A DNA stretch of 64,000 nucleotides from Clitopilus passeckerianus. Lineage: Eukaryota > Basidiomycota > Agaricomycetes > Agaricales > Entolomataceae. Shown here piece by piece: positions 33,832 through 46,793 of this stretch (within the stretch, counting starts at the first letter, position 1; the number at the start of each line of letters is the position of its first letter). The translations under genes were made by a program, and so were the position numbers. Below the pieces are notes generated by a model. It was given only the letters and a program-made list of their open reading frames with translations. It was not told the DNA's origin and ran no database searches. The stretch is taken from assembly GCA_944990035.1 (NCBI GenBank), contig CALYLX010000118.1, positions 1 through 64,000 on the forward strand, given 5' to 3'.

Positions 33832-36800
33832 ATGGAGCTCTGTCGCGACTCTGAAGGATGGGGTCCTATATCTAAAACTCGCGACTTCGATGTCACTCTG
33901 TGCTTTGAGGAGGGCGTGATTTTGCCCATTGTCTTCGGAGTTTTTCTGGCATCTGGGATATTTCGTTCGTTCCAGCTATCAAGAAGGCTCGTAAAGCCCA
34001 GATCGAAGAAAAGTAAATGGGTGTTGACCACTAAGCTCGTAAGGGTTCACCGAAAGAATGTTTCCTGAGTACCATGTTGACGTGTTTTCTAGACCTTGAT
34101 ATTCGCCTCGACAATTGCCAGCCTCGTAAATCTCTTCCTCATAGCTTTACGCCAACAGCAGGTGCCTTTAGTTTCGACGTATATTGTTGAACCACTCGTC
34201 TTGTTGTGCGCAGCCTCATTGACCTATTTCAACCATACCCGAACCCGCCGAGCATCCACCCTCCTTCTCCTCTTCTGGCCTGCCTATGCAATTGCTTTGG
34301 GCACATGGACAAGGACGGTCCATACTCTTCATTACCCATTTGACAGCAACCACATCATTCTTGCATTAAAATGGACCTCCGTTTCCCTGGGACTCATATC
34401 ATTCTTTATCGAATGTATCGGACCAGAATTTGACGCGCCTAGCCTTGGAGATAAGGCACATACAGAACATCCTTTGCTTACCGCTAATGTCTTCAGCGTT
34501 TGGGTAAGCACGTCTCATACAGCACTTGAATACCATACTGATTATGGGTTAATAGACCTTCGGATGGATGACTCCCTTGATGAAAAAGGGTGCTCAGCAG
34601 TTTATTACAGAAGAGGATCTCCCTTCCTTGAAACCGCAAGATGAGTCCAAAAACCTCGGCAGGGATCTTGGAAAGGCCCTGAAAAAACAGTAAGCTAACA
34701 ATATGTCTACCTTCATCCTATGACTAACCTATTTCCAGTACCCTTTGGAAGGCCCTATTTGTCGCCTACGGTGGACCCTACGCTATCGCTGCTTGCCTCA
34801 AATTCGCTCAAGATTTCCTTGCATTTGCTCAACCTCAGCTCCTGCGCTTGTTACTGCTTTATTTCTCTCGCTATCAGGCCAGCAGTTCCGGTTCCGTGAG
34901 CCGATTGGAAGGTTTTTCTTACGCAGTCATCATGTTCGTCGCGTCTGTCGTCCAGACGATCACTCTGAACCAAGTTAGTTGACCCTATGCTATGCTATGC
35001 ATTAGGTACCCATTGCTGACGCCCTCGTAGTACTTCCAACGTGCCTTTGAGACGGGCATGCGCGTTCGTGCTGGATTGGTGACAGCCATTTACGCCAAGG
35101 CTTTGGTTCTTTCGAACGACGAGCGCACCCGTGCATCTGGTGATATTGTCAATTTGATGTCCGTTGATGCTACAAGGTTGCAGGATTTGTGCACCTATGG
35201 GTTAATCGCCATCTCTGGACCTCTTCAGGTAAACCTCTTAAAGGCATCGTGTACCTGATATCTGTTCTCAATTCTTTTAGATCACTCTCGCCTTCATTTC
35301 TCTGTATAACCTTCTTGGATGGTCTGCCTTCGTCGGGGTTGCTGTTATGATTCTGTCAATTCCCTTGAATACCACCCTTGCTCGGATATTGAAGCGTATG
35401 CAAGAAGAGCAGATGAAGAATCGTGACAGGCGGACCCGGCTGATGAGTGAATTATTGGCTAATATCAAGAGGTTCGCAGTATATCTCCCCTTGAAGCTAT
35501 TTGTTCTAATACATTTGTGTGCAGTATTAAACTATACGCCTGGGAGTACAGCTTCGCTCGCAAGATATTAGAGACAAGAAACGAAAAAGAGTTGAAGATG
35601 CTGAAGAAAATTGGAATTACCACTGTAAGCCATTTATCCAAACTTTCAACCACAGTCATCTCACGCACTTGTTCCATCAGTCATTCAGTCAGCTCATGTG
35701 GACCGGCATTCCCATCCTCGTCGCATTTAGCTCTTTTGCAACTGCTGCTGTTGTCTCTTCTCGTCCCCTCACTGCAGACATCATTTTCCCGGCCATCTCG
35801 CTATTCATGCTTTTGCAATTCCCGCTGGCCATGTTCAGTCAAGTCACTTCGAATCTCATCGAAGCTTGGGTGTCCGTCAAGCGTCTTTCGGATTTCCTGA
35901 ACGCCTCAGAATTGCAGACGGACGCACGAAAGGTCGTTCATAAGATCACCTTGACTCCTGGAGATGAGGTACGATATTTTACCATACTGAGAGATGAGGA
36001 CGTAATATGACCACAGGTCCTCTCTATCCGAGACGGTGATTTCGCTTGGGCAAAGGATGCCGTTGAGCCCACTTTGGAAGGCATCAACCTCTCCGTCAAG
36101 AAAGGTGACCTTGTCGGCGTGCTTGGCCGTGTTGGCGCTGGAAAGACCAGTCTTCTATCGGCCATCATCGGTGACATGTTCCGCAAGGATGGAGAAGTCG
36201 TGTTGTCCGGCTCGGTTGCGTATGCCCCTCAGAACCCATGGATTTTATCGGCTTCTGTGCGCGAGAACATCCTGTTCTTGCACGAGTATGATGAGGATTT
36301 CTATAACCTTGTAATCGAAGGTGAGCCCTTTTCGGTACGCGGATTGGCGTCATAGATGCTGACTACCGATAGCTTGTGCTTTGACCCAGGATTTGTCCTT
36401 GCTACCCCAGGGTGACCTGACTGAAGTAGGAGAAAAAGGTTAGGACACTCCTACGCACTCGGTTGTTGGGTTATAGCTGACTGGCAAACTCCAGGAATCA
36501 CACTCAGCGGCGGTCAGCGTGCTCGTGTCGCTCTTGCTCGTGCGGTATATGCCAGGGCAGACCTGTGAGTCAAGACAATGGTGTAATTCTAAATGTGTAC
36601 TGATGTGTTTCTACCAGTACTCTCCTTGACGATTGTCTCGCCGCTGTTGATAGCCACGTCGCCCGTCACGTCTTCGGTGAGTAGGATGAAAAGAACTCTT
36701 CTACTGTAAATCGCTGACTCTTGTCTAGACCATGTCATTGGTCCAAACGGCATTTTGGCGACAAAGGCACGCATTTTGGTCACCAACAGCATTGCATTTA

Positions 36801-39530
36801 TTAGGCAATTCGACCAGATTGCTTTCGTCCGGCGTGGTATCATCCTTGAACAAGGCAGCTATGCGACTCTTACTACAAATTTGGAGGGCGAGATCTCAAA
36901 GCTCATGTAAGCCTCGTTGTCTTCCTAACCCCAACTTACATCAGTACTCACACCCGTTATAGTCGTGGCCATGGTACTGGAGGAAGCTCTTCTTCGGGTG
37001 CTTCAACACCTTATCGAAGTGGAACAGCAACCCCAAAGGACGACAGCAGTAGCTCCAACGGTTCGACCCACGTCTCCGAGCAAGCAACCGTATTGTCTGA
37101 GAAATTGCTCAACCACCGGAAGAGTTTCATCAAAGCAAGAATTGCCTCACCTGCACCCACTAGGGAACCATCTTCGACCGGGCTCTCCAAGGAGCACCAG
37201 GAACAGGGTCGTGTCAAGGGCCAAGTCTACCGAGAATATATCCAAGCAGCGTCGAAAGTTGGATTCTCTTTCTTCCTGCTCGCCGTCCTACTTCAACAAG
37301 TTACTTCGGTGTTTGCCAGTCTCACGTTGAGGAACTGGGGTGAACGGAACCATGAAGCAGGGTCCAATACCGGAATTTTCAAGTACCTCATGATTTATGG
37401 ACTATTCTCCTTCTCTTCAACCCTTCTCGGAGGTTTGTCTGCCATCATCATCTGGGTTTGGTGTTCTTTACGAAGCGCAAGGAGGCTTCATGATAGGGTA
37501 TGGTTTGCTTTTTACACCCCGTTACTTAGTTGCTGACGGTGCTTTAGATGTTAGACTCGTTGATTCGTGCACCCCTCAGCTTCTTCGAGTTGACGCCTAC
37601 GGGAAGGTATGTGGCTTGATGTATTTCACCTATGTTAACTGCTAAACACGAACAACAGAATTCTCAACCTGTTCTCCCGAGACATCTATGTTGTTGATCA
37701 AATCCTCGCCAGAGTCATCGCCAACTTGATCAGGACCGCAGCAGTCTGCCTTTCTATTATCGCCGTCATTGGTGTCAGCTTCCCGCCATTCCTCATTGCG
37801 GTCATCCCTCTGGGCTGGTTCTACTCACGCGTCATGAAATACTACCTTGCAACTTCGCGTGAACTCAAGCGCCTCGATGCGGTTTCCCGCTCTCCCATTT
37901 TCGCTTGGTTCTCAGAATCCCTTGCCGGCCTTTCTACGATCCGAGCCTTCGATCAACAGCCCGTTTTCCTCGCCAATAACGAGCGCCGCATCGACAGAAA
38001 CCAGATATGTTACTTGCCCAGTATTGCCGTCAATCGTTGGCTCGCTGTTCGGCTGGAGTTCGTTGGAGCAATGATCATCTTCATTGTTGCTGTTCTTGCT
38101 CTTACCGCCCTCATCACAACTGGCATTGATGCCGGACTGGTCGGATTGGTGTTGTCCTACGCTTTGAATACCACTTCTTCGCTGGTGAGTAAACTCGACT
38201 TGGCGAGAGTTTCCAGAAATTCTGACGTTGCTATATATAGAACTGGGTTGTCCGATCTGCCAGTGAAGTCGAGCAGAATGTTGTCAGCGTCGAGCGCATC
38301 CTTCATCAAACCCATGTTGAGCCCGAGGCACCGCTTGAGCTCCCTGAAGCAAAGACCGATGAAGACTGGCCAGCCAGTGGAGAGGTTGAATTCAAGGATT
38401 ATTCCACGCGCTACCGAGCCGGTTTGGACCTTGTCCTCAAGAACATTTCTATGAGGATTGTGAGTGACGGGTTGCTCACTGCCCTTTCTTGGCTCACCCG
38501 TTTCTCTAGATGCCTAGCGAGAAAATTGGTGTTTGTGGCAGAACTGGTGCCGGGAAGTCATCGGTATGTGAAATTTCTTGATAATTTAGTCCAATGTGGC
38601 TGACCCTCCCTTAGCTACTCCTAGCTCTTTTTCGCATCATTGAACCCGTGTCTGGGACTATTCTCGTTGACGGGGCCGACATTACCAAGATTGGTCTCCA
38701 TGATTGTACGTGTTGACTCGCTTCTGTACCTTCTCACAAGCATACTCACACTCCACAGTGCGCTCTGCTATCTCGATTGTGCCGCAGACCCCTGATCTCT
38801 TTGAGGGTACCCTGAGAGAAAATATAGACCCTGTTGGCCAACATACAGACGCGGATATCTGGACCGCTTTGAGCCAGGCTCACCTCAAGGAATACGTCGA
38901 TTCGTTGCCAGAAGGCTTGGATGCACCTGTTCGTGAAGGAGGTTCCTCGCTGTCTTCGGGACAAAGGCAGTTACTTTGCTTCGCTCGTGCGCTGCTCAGA
39001 AAGGTATGACACTCCATTTCTTCACCTGAGGTATCCATGCTCACATCATCTTGTCTTTCCAGTCCAAGATCCTTGTGCTTGATGAAGGTGAGAAAGTAAA
39101 CCAACATATTGCCATGACATCATGCTAATCTTCGCGTAACAACACAGCAACCTCCGCCGTTGACTTGGACACTGACAGAGCTATTCAAGAGATCATCAGA
39201 GGACCTGCATTTGCCAATGTGACCATCTTTACGATTGCGTACGTGAAGCTCCGGTATTTGTTGGCCATTGACATTGACATGGATCTTTCAGGCATCGTCT
39301 TAACACCATTCTCGAATCGGACCGGATTTTGGTCATGGATTCCGGCAAGGTAAGCACAGGCTTCGGTTTCTGGATGGTTTTGTGGATTCAGCAGCTGACA
39401 TGCCGGGATACAGATTGCGGAACTGGAATCCCCTCAGAAACTGCTCGAAGACAAGAACTCCATCTTCTATTCCTTGGCAAATGAAGCTGGCCTCGTATCC
39501 GGAACTGAAGTTACCTCTGAGCAGACGTGA
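33832..39530 (+). CDS. ABC transporter, ABCC/MRP subfamily (Ycf1/Bpt1-like)
   Basis: Full-length ABCC exporter, probably vacuolar, for glutathione conjugates or similar anions. [20 protein letters not shown] opens a TMD0-like membrane region (34080-34500). The L0 linker and [20 protein letters not shown] precede TMD1. NBD1 has [14 protein letters not shown] (Walker A), [40 protein letters not shown] (signature) and [20 protein letters not shown] Ser/Gly/Thr-rich regulatory linker (36960-37200) precedes TMD2 (37240-38190). NBD2 has [52 protein letters not shown] and [18 protein letters not shown]. It ends [13 protein letters not shown]. Many short introns, all splicing in frame. Vacuolar location is inferred from the subfamily. 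Confidence 0.93.
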
Positions 39531-39750
39531 AAAGGATTGTTACGATTTATAATGAATTAGTTATTTGGATAGAGCTTTTTTGAAAATTGTATACGCAATT
39601 GGAGGATCAGGGCTTCCTCGAAGCCGATCAAAATTTCAATTGGAGCTGATTTCGTTGGCTAAACAAAGAAACGAAGCGGGCTCCATGCCATAAGGCGAAT
39701 TATCCGTGCCAGCGTACTCGAGTATCCAGAGCTTAGCTTCAACCATCACC

Positions 39751-42186
39751 ATGTCCAGCCTGGATCCTCATCTATACGAAAAAGCTAATCGTCCTCCAGA
39801 CTTGCGCGACGACACCCATGATCGAGCCAGCTCTGACTCTGATACCACTGCCACCAACTCGTCAGACGAGTTCGACTGGAGCGAAGAGGAAGAAGGAGGG
39901 TCAAAAGAGGTCACGAAGGCGAAGAGAGGCAGAGCACTATGGATGTCCTTTCTCAAGCTCTCAAAGCTGCTGAGGGTGTTGTTGGTAGGAGCCTTGGTAG
40001 CAGGCATCCTCATCACGCCACTGCTGGTAGTTGAGCTTCGGTTCAGGAATAGCGTTGTGCGCGACCAGGTTCATATGTGGTCTATGTGGTTGACCATAGT
40101 ATGGGCTGCTGGATGCGCTACGTTCCTCGTTGTCGACGCCCTTCCGCCTGTTCTCATTTGGATCTTGGTGCTTATTGGGCTTCAGGTGGAACGGCTGAAG
40201 ACTCAGGTCGAGGTATGTTCGCAACTTCTTGTCATTGCATGGTTCTAACGGGGCCCCTAGTTGTTCATGGCAGTCTCCGGATGGCTGAAGCTTGTGCTGG
40301 ATGTCGCATGGGGTTGGATAAGCCTGTCGGTCCTCCGTGCCGTGTATCATCCTCCCGGCTCATACTGGGTTATAATTAATCGAGTAATGCAGGTTCGTGC
40401 TGTCCTCACGTTTCCGGTAACCTTATTCACAGGCTGGTTCCATATAGGCTTTGTTTGCGGCCAGTGTTATCCTCCTCGCTGAAAAAGTCTTCCTGCAATT
40501 TGTTGCTATCAACTTCCACCAGAAAGCTCTCGCCGATCGGCTTGGGGAAAACCGACTTGCCCTCAAGGCCTTGGATCGTCTTTCCAATGCTCAGCCACTC
40601 CTTGTAAGGAAGACACCAAACACTAGACGAGGTCACAAAAGTCCTTCGGCGTCTGTGGATCTGCTTGTGTCTACTCCAAATCCCAGGACAGTAGATGTGG
40701 ATGGCATTAGTACACCCCCGACACAGGCCAACAAGGATGAAAAATCCAAGCATCACAAGAAACGAGGTCAAAGGAGGAGAAAGGCTAGGAAGGCAATGGC
40801 CAGTGTCATTGTTGACCAGGTATGTACCAGGTCAGAACATCGTTAGCTACCTGCCATACCGACACCTCTTCACAGGTCGGGGGAGCAATTGGAGCTGTGG
40901 CACTCAAGGATTCCAAATTCAACCGTGGTGCCCAATTGGGTGGTTTGACCTCCGCAAGGCGTTTAGCAAGGAAATTATTTGCTGCTCTTAATGAAGTGGA
41001 TCCATCACGCTCTCATCTCATTGTCGAAGGTCTGTTGCTCTCAAATCGACATGGGGACATAGCTAATAACCTTGTGCAGATTTCTACCCATATTTCCGCA
41101 GTACCTCGGAAGCAGTGAGTACAGGGTCCTACGTCTAGTAATCGATGGCTTACAGTTCTCCCAGCACGCAGCTTTTGCGATTTTCGACAAGGACGGAAAT
41201 GGGGATATCAGCAAACGCGAGATGCGAGAAGCTGTTCAGCGCATCTACAAAGAACGGAAGTCGCTTGTGGCTGGTTTGAAGGATGTTGACTCTATTGTGG
41301 GCAAACTCGACGCGGTTTTGCTGGCGGTCGCGCTCGTGGGCATCGTCTTTGTGGCTTTGCTCATTTTCAACAGGAGCAATACCCTTGCGTCCTTGGTGCC
41401 GTTAGCCACCATCATTCTTGGATTCTCCTTCATCTTTGGTCATTCCGCGCAAACCTTGTTCGAGTCGGTACGTTGGGTTTCCTGTCTTTGTTGCAGACCC
41501 ATCATTGATTCGACACTCTACAGCTTATCTTCATCTTCTCCACCCATGTCTTCGACGTCGGTGACCTTGTGATGATTGATGACCAGGCACTGTTCGTCCG
41601 CGAATTCGGGTTGTTCTCCACGACCTTCAGGCGAACGGATGGCCAAGAAATCATTGCACCTAACTCTCTCCTAGCGAGCACCAAGCTTGTCCACAATCTT
41701 CGTCGCAGTAAATCGATGTGGGAAACCACGACCATTACAATCGCTTACAACACTCCACTGGAAACCATCGAGCAACTCAGGCACAGGATTGAGGACTACG
41801 TCGACAAGAACAGCCGTGAATGGTCCGGCTGCAACCTGAACATTGATAAAATGGAGTACCAGAATTCCATCTGGCTCGTCATTGGGATGGAGCGTGCGTA
41901 TTCAAACCTCGGCTTTCATCAGGCCCTTACCAATCATTTGCCTGCTTTAGACCGACCAAATTGGCAAGATTGGGGTGGACGCTGGGCTCGTCGCACACAA
42001 TTCATGCGCAACCTCAAGGCTGTCCTCGAGGACCTGGATATCAAGTATACCATGCCTGTGCAGCCTATTTTGTTGCCTAAAGGCGATGGGAATTCCCGTC
42101 AAGTTCGAGAGATGCTGGGCAATGCGGGATATTTCCAAGTTCCGGACGCCCCTTCGATCTCGAGGGTTCCAAGTGCGATGCGGTGA
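39751..42186 (+). CDS. EF-hand mechanosensitive ion channel, MscS family (Msy1/Msy2-like)
   Basis: Eukaryotic MscS-type channel; in fission yeast Msy1/Msy2 act in ER and nuclear membranes during hypo-osmotic shock. MSSLDPHLYEKANRPPDLRD and a Ser/Asp/Glu-rich cytosolic N-terminus precede helices near LLRVLLVGALVAGILITPLL, WSMWLTIVWAAGCATFLVVD and VLIWILVLIGLQ. A basic loop (KHHKKRGQRRRKARK) and HAAFAIFDKDGNGDISKREM form one canonical EF-hand (D-D-N-D-S-E). The pore region is LDAVLLAVALVGIVFVALLI, LVPLATIILGFSFIFGHSAQ, TLFESLIFIFSTHVFDVGDL, then the beta domain with FREFGLFSTTFRR-like sequence and IIAPNSLLASTKLVHNLRRS. A retained-looking 58-base stretch (41894-41951) is an intron: its removal gives MEHRPNWQDWGGRWARR. 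Stop at 42186. Confidence 0.92.
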
Positions 42187-43313
42187 AGCATTGGGATGCA
42201 GGCTGGCTTGCAGGATACTTTTGGTGGAATGAATGGCAAATATGCATAGATGCGCTTTTTAGTAGATGGACTCAGCATAGAGATGGACTGTTGCTTTGCT
42301 ATTTCGTATTGTTTCGCTGTTTTGTCCCATGTAACCTTCATGGCCTGACAGACTCTCAATGTTACTCATACATTTTGTCCAATGGTTCATGGCCGAGCAC
42401 CATAAAGCGTCATAAGTAGAAAGGGCTTCTCCCGCATTTGTTAGTTTTCGTATATCTCAAGTACATTTTCTGCAAGTAAACAGATAATTGGGTAGCCCAA
42501 CACGATTGCACGACTTCTGAGCACTGAGCTCTCGAGAAGGCCTATGTAATCACCAAGGGAAGAATTGCGGTATCAGGCTCCTCCTTGAAAGCAAACCGAA
42601 CTATGAGGAGCCATGATTAGTCTTGATCTCTCAGAGCCTGAGGCATAGAAAAACTTACAAAGCCTACTCGAGCCAGCATCGAAGATAACCCCAAAGTAAT
42701 CCTCCCAATAGTTTGCTCTCTTCGGCCATCTTCTGTGATCCACCCCCGGGAACTCCTGGCAAGGCAATGCGTTGCTCGTCGATACCCATGCTGATCAACG
42801 ACTGTGAGCTCGCTGGCGTCGCTGAGTCGCTTTTCCCTTTTGGGTCGATCTACCAAACTCGAAAATCTCGTCCGTATCTCTTTTGGATACCCAGGAACTA
42901 GGGAACGAGTCCGCACACAAGTACGATATCTACGAGCTTGAAGTAGTAATTATCCTACTTCTAAAAAGCCCTTGGGACTGAGCGCTTGAATGACATTGAA
43001 ACGTTGGATCGGGTGCCGTGGTTGTAGCCACGGTGTATCCCCACGCTAGGCGCACGATGACCTCCCAGGTAAGAACCGGAACGGCGTGTATGAGAGCAGT
43101 ACCCATGAGGTGATCTTCAGTTGAGGTGAATCTGTCCAGGATTATTTTTGTTCATCCGATGTCTTGGCGCACTTGGTGGCTGGTTGTAACACCTTAAGAG
43201 TCCAGGCTCGGAGGAAGATCACAACATGATTCAATTATTACTTATTATCTAAATAGATGGGGAGGGTTATAACAGCAATATGGTATATAGATTCTAATAG
43301 ATACCAACATTAA
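42187..43313. other. gene-poor region 3' of the channel gene
   Basis: About 1.1 kb between the channel and the PPR gene. Apart from the possible phosphatase relic near 42.7 kb I see no coding sequence. A perfect hairpin-like inverted repeat (CCGTGG/CCACGG) sits near 43015-43032. Confidence 0.35.
42573..42767 (-). pseudogene. possible relic of a GDA1/CD39 (apyrase) nucleoside phosphatase N-terminus
   Basis: A short minus-strand frame contains WEDYFGVIFDAGSSR, close to the first apyrase-conserved region (DAGSSGSR) of nucleoside di/triphosphatases such as Ynd1. The two residues normally between DAGSS and R are missing. None of the later apyrase regions is visible downstream on either strand, and a splice donor-like GTAAG follows. 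It may be a decayed fragment or a chance match; the motif is the only support. Confidence 0.3.
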
Positions 43314-46154
43314 TCATCCAGTTATAATTTCCTCAGTTCTTGTCGGAGTTTGCTTCATCGCAGCATCTCTCCGAATTCTCAACGCCCATTCGTATGACTT
43401 GCAGAGATAAGTGATGTAACCAATCTCTGCACTCATGCCCTCAGCCAGTAGGCGATGATGGAGGAGTTGCAAGTCATCGAACATCAACAGAGGAGGAACG
43501 TTGTCGTCAGGTACCTCGATATTAGAGGTCAGACGTACGAGAGGGCGAGAGGCTACCAATGAGGTACGGCTGGATCGAATGTAGGGCTTGGGCGTTGGAG
43601 TGCGAATAGCTGTAGCGGGATATTGTGAGGCAAAAGCACGAACATGTTGCATCGCGCGTTCAAGGTTCTCAGTCCTTAGAAAAAATCTGAGAATTGAATC
43701 GCATGAAGAGAGGAAAACGAAAACTTACAATGCAAGGATGCGAATCATAGCTATATGAGCCTTTTCAATGGTACGAGCCCTGAGCTGCCGACCATCCGTA
43801 TCTTGTCCGGATTCCTCGACGGATCTCCATTGAGCCCAGACTTCCTCAGCAAATGCTGAAGCCATTGGTCGTTCGTCGCCCCGGCGGGAATTGGCACATC
43901 TCTCCAGCGCTTCGGTGAAGGTTCTTCCGGTAGGTTGGACGTTACAATGCTGGAATATGCTGTGATACAAAGCTCGGGATTGCGGTAGGGGAGCATGCTT
44001 GTAGAAGACTGATAGGTATGAGTTGAGGAGGCGAGGTGTAAGTTTGACCTCCTTGAATAGCTGCTTGGCTGGTAAGCCATCAGTTTCGTTGGGTTCGGCG
44101 GGGCTTGATAATCCGTTGTCCCTTATTATACGGTTGAAGAGGAGTTGCACCTCCTGGAGGACTTCTTCCGAGCTCTGAGGCGGAACGGACGTGAATGTGT
44201 CCTTTTTGGCGGCGACATTCACGAGTTGTTCTGCTGCACCCACGCGGTCAACGTCAGCCTTGGATATGGAGGTGGATGTTGTTTCCGGAGTTGACACATT
44301 TATTCTCGATTGGCGGAGGGCTGCCCTTCGCACAGGCGGTTTGTAGGATGCATAGGAGTGGAACATGTGCATCGTGATCTCTTCATTGATACCGTCCGGG
44401 TCAATGCTTCCATCTGCCAATCGGCGCTCCGACGCCATTTCCGCGAGGATCCATCGTGCTTTCCCCAAATCTCCAACTCGCTTCGCTCCCTCGAGTAAAG
44501 CACAAAAGGTTCTCCTTGATGGCGCGAATGCAGACATTCCTCGAGCATCCCGGTGGGAATCCAACATCTGCCGTGCAAGCCTAAAGGCTTCGCCCACGTA
44601 CATCTTCTTTCCCGAGCGTGCACAAGCCAGAATAACTGCGTCATATGCGCCGGATGTGGGTGGGATTTTATGGTCTACGGTCATCTCCGTCCAAAGGTCG
44701 AGAGCTCGCTCGGGTTCCGATGAGCGAACATTGAATGGCGAAGCGCATGCTCGTATCATCAAAGCATATAGGGTAGCATCAGGATTTGGGTGAGCGACAT
44801 AGCGCATGTGGCTGTATAGGTCCCAAGCATGAGCACGTCCTAGGGAGGTGTTTGTAGCGAAAAGGGTGGTGATGACTGATGTGTAGGTCTGCATGGGGGC
44901 AGCTAGGTTCTGATCTTCGTAAACATGGAGGAGATCGAGAGCGGATGTCGGTATGGTTTCAGGGAGCGTAGACTTTAGATGAGCCGTGATATGATAATGT
45001 CGTTGGCGGTCGGTTGGGACATCTGCGGAAAAGTATCAGATATTCAGTACTGCCATACTGTGCATCAATAAATTTACCTGAAAGATAATTCTTCAATATC
45101 CCCTCAACTGCGGCTACGTTCCCATCCGAAGCAAGATGCTTCATAACTGAATTTACCGAATCTTCTGATATGGGCAGACCGAAATTCTGCGGGTAGAACA
45201 CTCGATGAGTGACATCCTTGGGTTCTCTGCGACTAACGTACCTTCATGAGGGTTAAAATTAGTTCCGCCGACTGGTAATCGTTGCATTGAATCTGTCGCA
45301 TGTGAGAATCGGTCACAGAGAGTGAATGGGCGGGAAATGACCCACAGAGAGCCTTCCAAGCGCTTCAAGTTCGGGGCCAGAAACGGAGGCCGATGGGGTA
45401 TCGACATGGTGAGTGAGGCCTTCTGAGATAGAAGTCGCTTCTTGTCGTGAAATGAGCTTATCAATGTATGAAAGAACACGTAGGTGCGTTGGTGTGTCTG
45501 TTTCTGCTTTCACGAAATCACTTGTAGGTCGAGCTTCCAGACACTGCAACAACCGTCGTTCCAGGGCAAGGACGGATTCCTGATCCGTTTTGAGTTGATC
45601 TTGTGGATGAGTAGCGAGTTTTTCTGCCACTTCCGGCTTAGGCAAATTGGGTGGCAGAGCAAGGAGGTCCTGATACAAAGCCAGCAGGTCCTCCTCAGAA
45701 TACACTGGCAGGTCGAGGGTCGTGGACTTCAAGGTTATAGTCAGCAAGCGTATTCAGTGTAATCTATTCAAGAACTCACTTGTGCATTTCCAGCAGTTTC
45801 CAATGCCTTTACTCTTTTCTCGAGTTCTGCTCCAACCTCTGTATTGGACTTCCCCGTCCTAGGTGTTAGGCTACCTCCCCTCTTGAATGCAGGCCTGGTG
45901 CCACTGCAACCTCTTTAGAACAAGAATTGATTCAGAAAAGGCATAAGGGCTGACCTTTCTAGAGGAAAACCATAGTTCGCAGGATTCTGCACGGTAGCTT
46001 CATGTGCCAGAGCTGTCATTGTCGCTTGACGGAGGGGTGCCCTTGCCGAAAAAGACCGGATAACATGGGTGTGTAGCCTAGAGACCTTCGTCGAGTTCGA
46101 TATGCAGGCATTGCTACGCGAAGCAACGAACTCAAGGAGCGTGGGGGGAAGCAT
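43314..46154 (-). CDS. pentatricopeptide-repeat protein, probably mitochondrial
   Basis: Predicted organellar RNA-binding protein acting in mitochondrial RNA processing or translation. The start MLPPTLLEFVASRSN (ATG 46154) is followed by an Arg/Ser-rich, acid-poor segment (HVIRSFSARAPLRQATM) typical of a mitochondrial presequence. After a coiled-coil/helical part (YSEEDLLALYQDLLALPPNL) come tandem helical repeats with PPR character: MQTYTSVITTLFATNTSLGR, HPNPDATLYALMIRACASPF, PPTSGAYDAVILACARSGKK, FAPSRRTFCALLEGAKRVGD, LTPRLLNSYLSVFYKHAPL and QPTGRTFTEALERCANSR. The C-terminal exon begins FFLRTENLERAMQHVRAFAS and the stop is at 43314. Introns are few for this window. Which fungal PPR subfamily it belongs to is uncertain. 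Confidence 0.8.
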
Positions 46155-46793
46155 TGACGGCGACCGTGGACTCTTGCGCAAGACTACTGACAGCGTTGAT
46201 GGGCTAATTTTCGAGATGACGAGAAGGAACCAAAGAGCAGCAAACAAATGCGTGTCCAGATTAGGAAGCCCAACTTTGTCGCGTTTCGCGTAAGCGGCTG
46301 GTTTAGGAGGCAGTGGATGTACATACTGGAACGACGGCAGCACCAACGTGAACAGGAATACCGACGGAATTCATTTCGCTTGCGGCTATGTCGAAATCAA
46401 TATGGAGCTCAGCGGGGATCAACTCGCACCCATGTCGCAGTGAGTACATTAAATATGAAGATGTATTTGCCTAGAGGATGACCACTGCAATAATCATCTC
46501 AACTCGATCCCGTCTCACTCTAGTCAATTCTGGCCCCTCTGCTCCTTAGCTTCTATTATCGTCTCTACCGTAGTCCTTCTCAGCGGAAGCCTTCTGTTAT
46601 GATTAGACCTCCCTAATAGGATCTAAACGTAGGAACCTCGGGCTTGACACTGCTTGCCAGGGTTTGGCATTGGATTCAAGGATGCAGATACGTGGCCGCA
46701 TTTTGAAGGATGCTTCAGCTTTGTCTAGGTATTTTCATGCGTGGAAGGCGACTCGATCAAGCGCAAGGAAAATCCATATGATTGCATTAAACA
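46155..46793. other. intergenic region between PPR gene promoter and Tup1 relic
   Basis: About 0.64 kb, the promoter side of the PPR gene. The plus-strand frame at 46248-46481 is Arg-rich and has no domain. Nothing else was recognised. Confidence 0.35.

Noticed and set aside
43001..43060. Short inverted repeat as a possible structured RNA or terminator
   Set aside because: Stem of only six base pairs with no further context; such hairpins are expected by chance.
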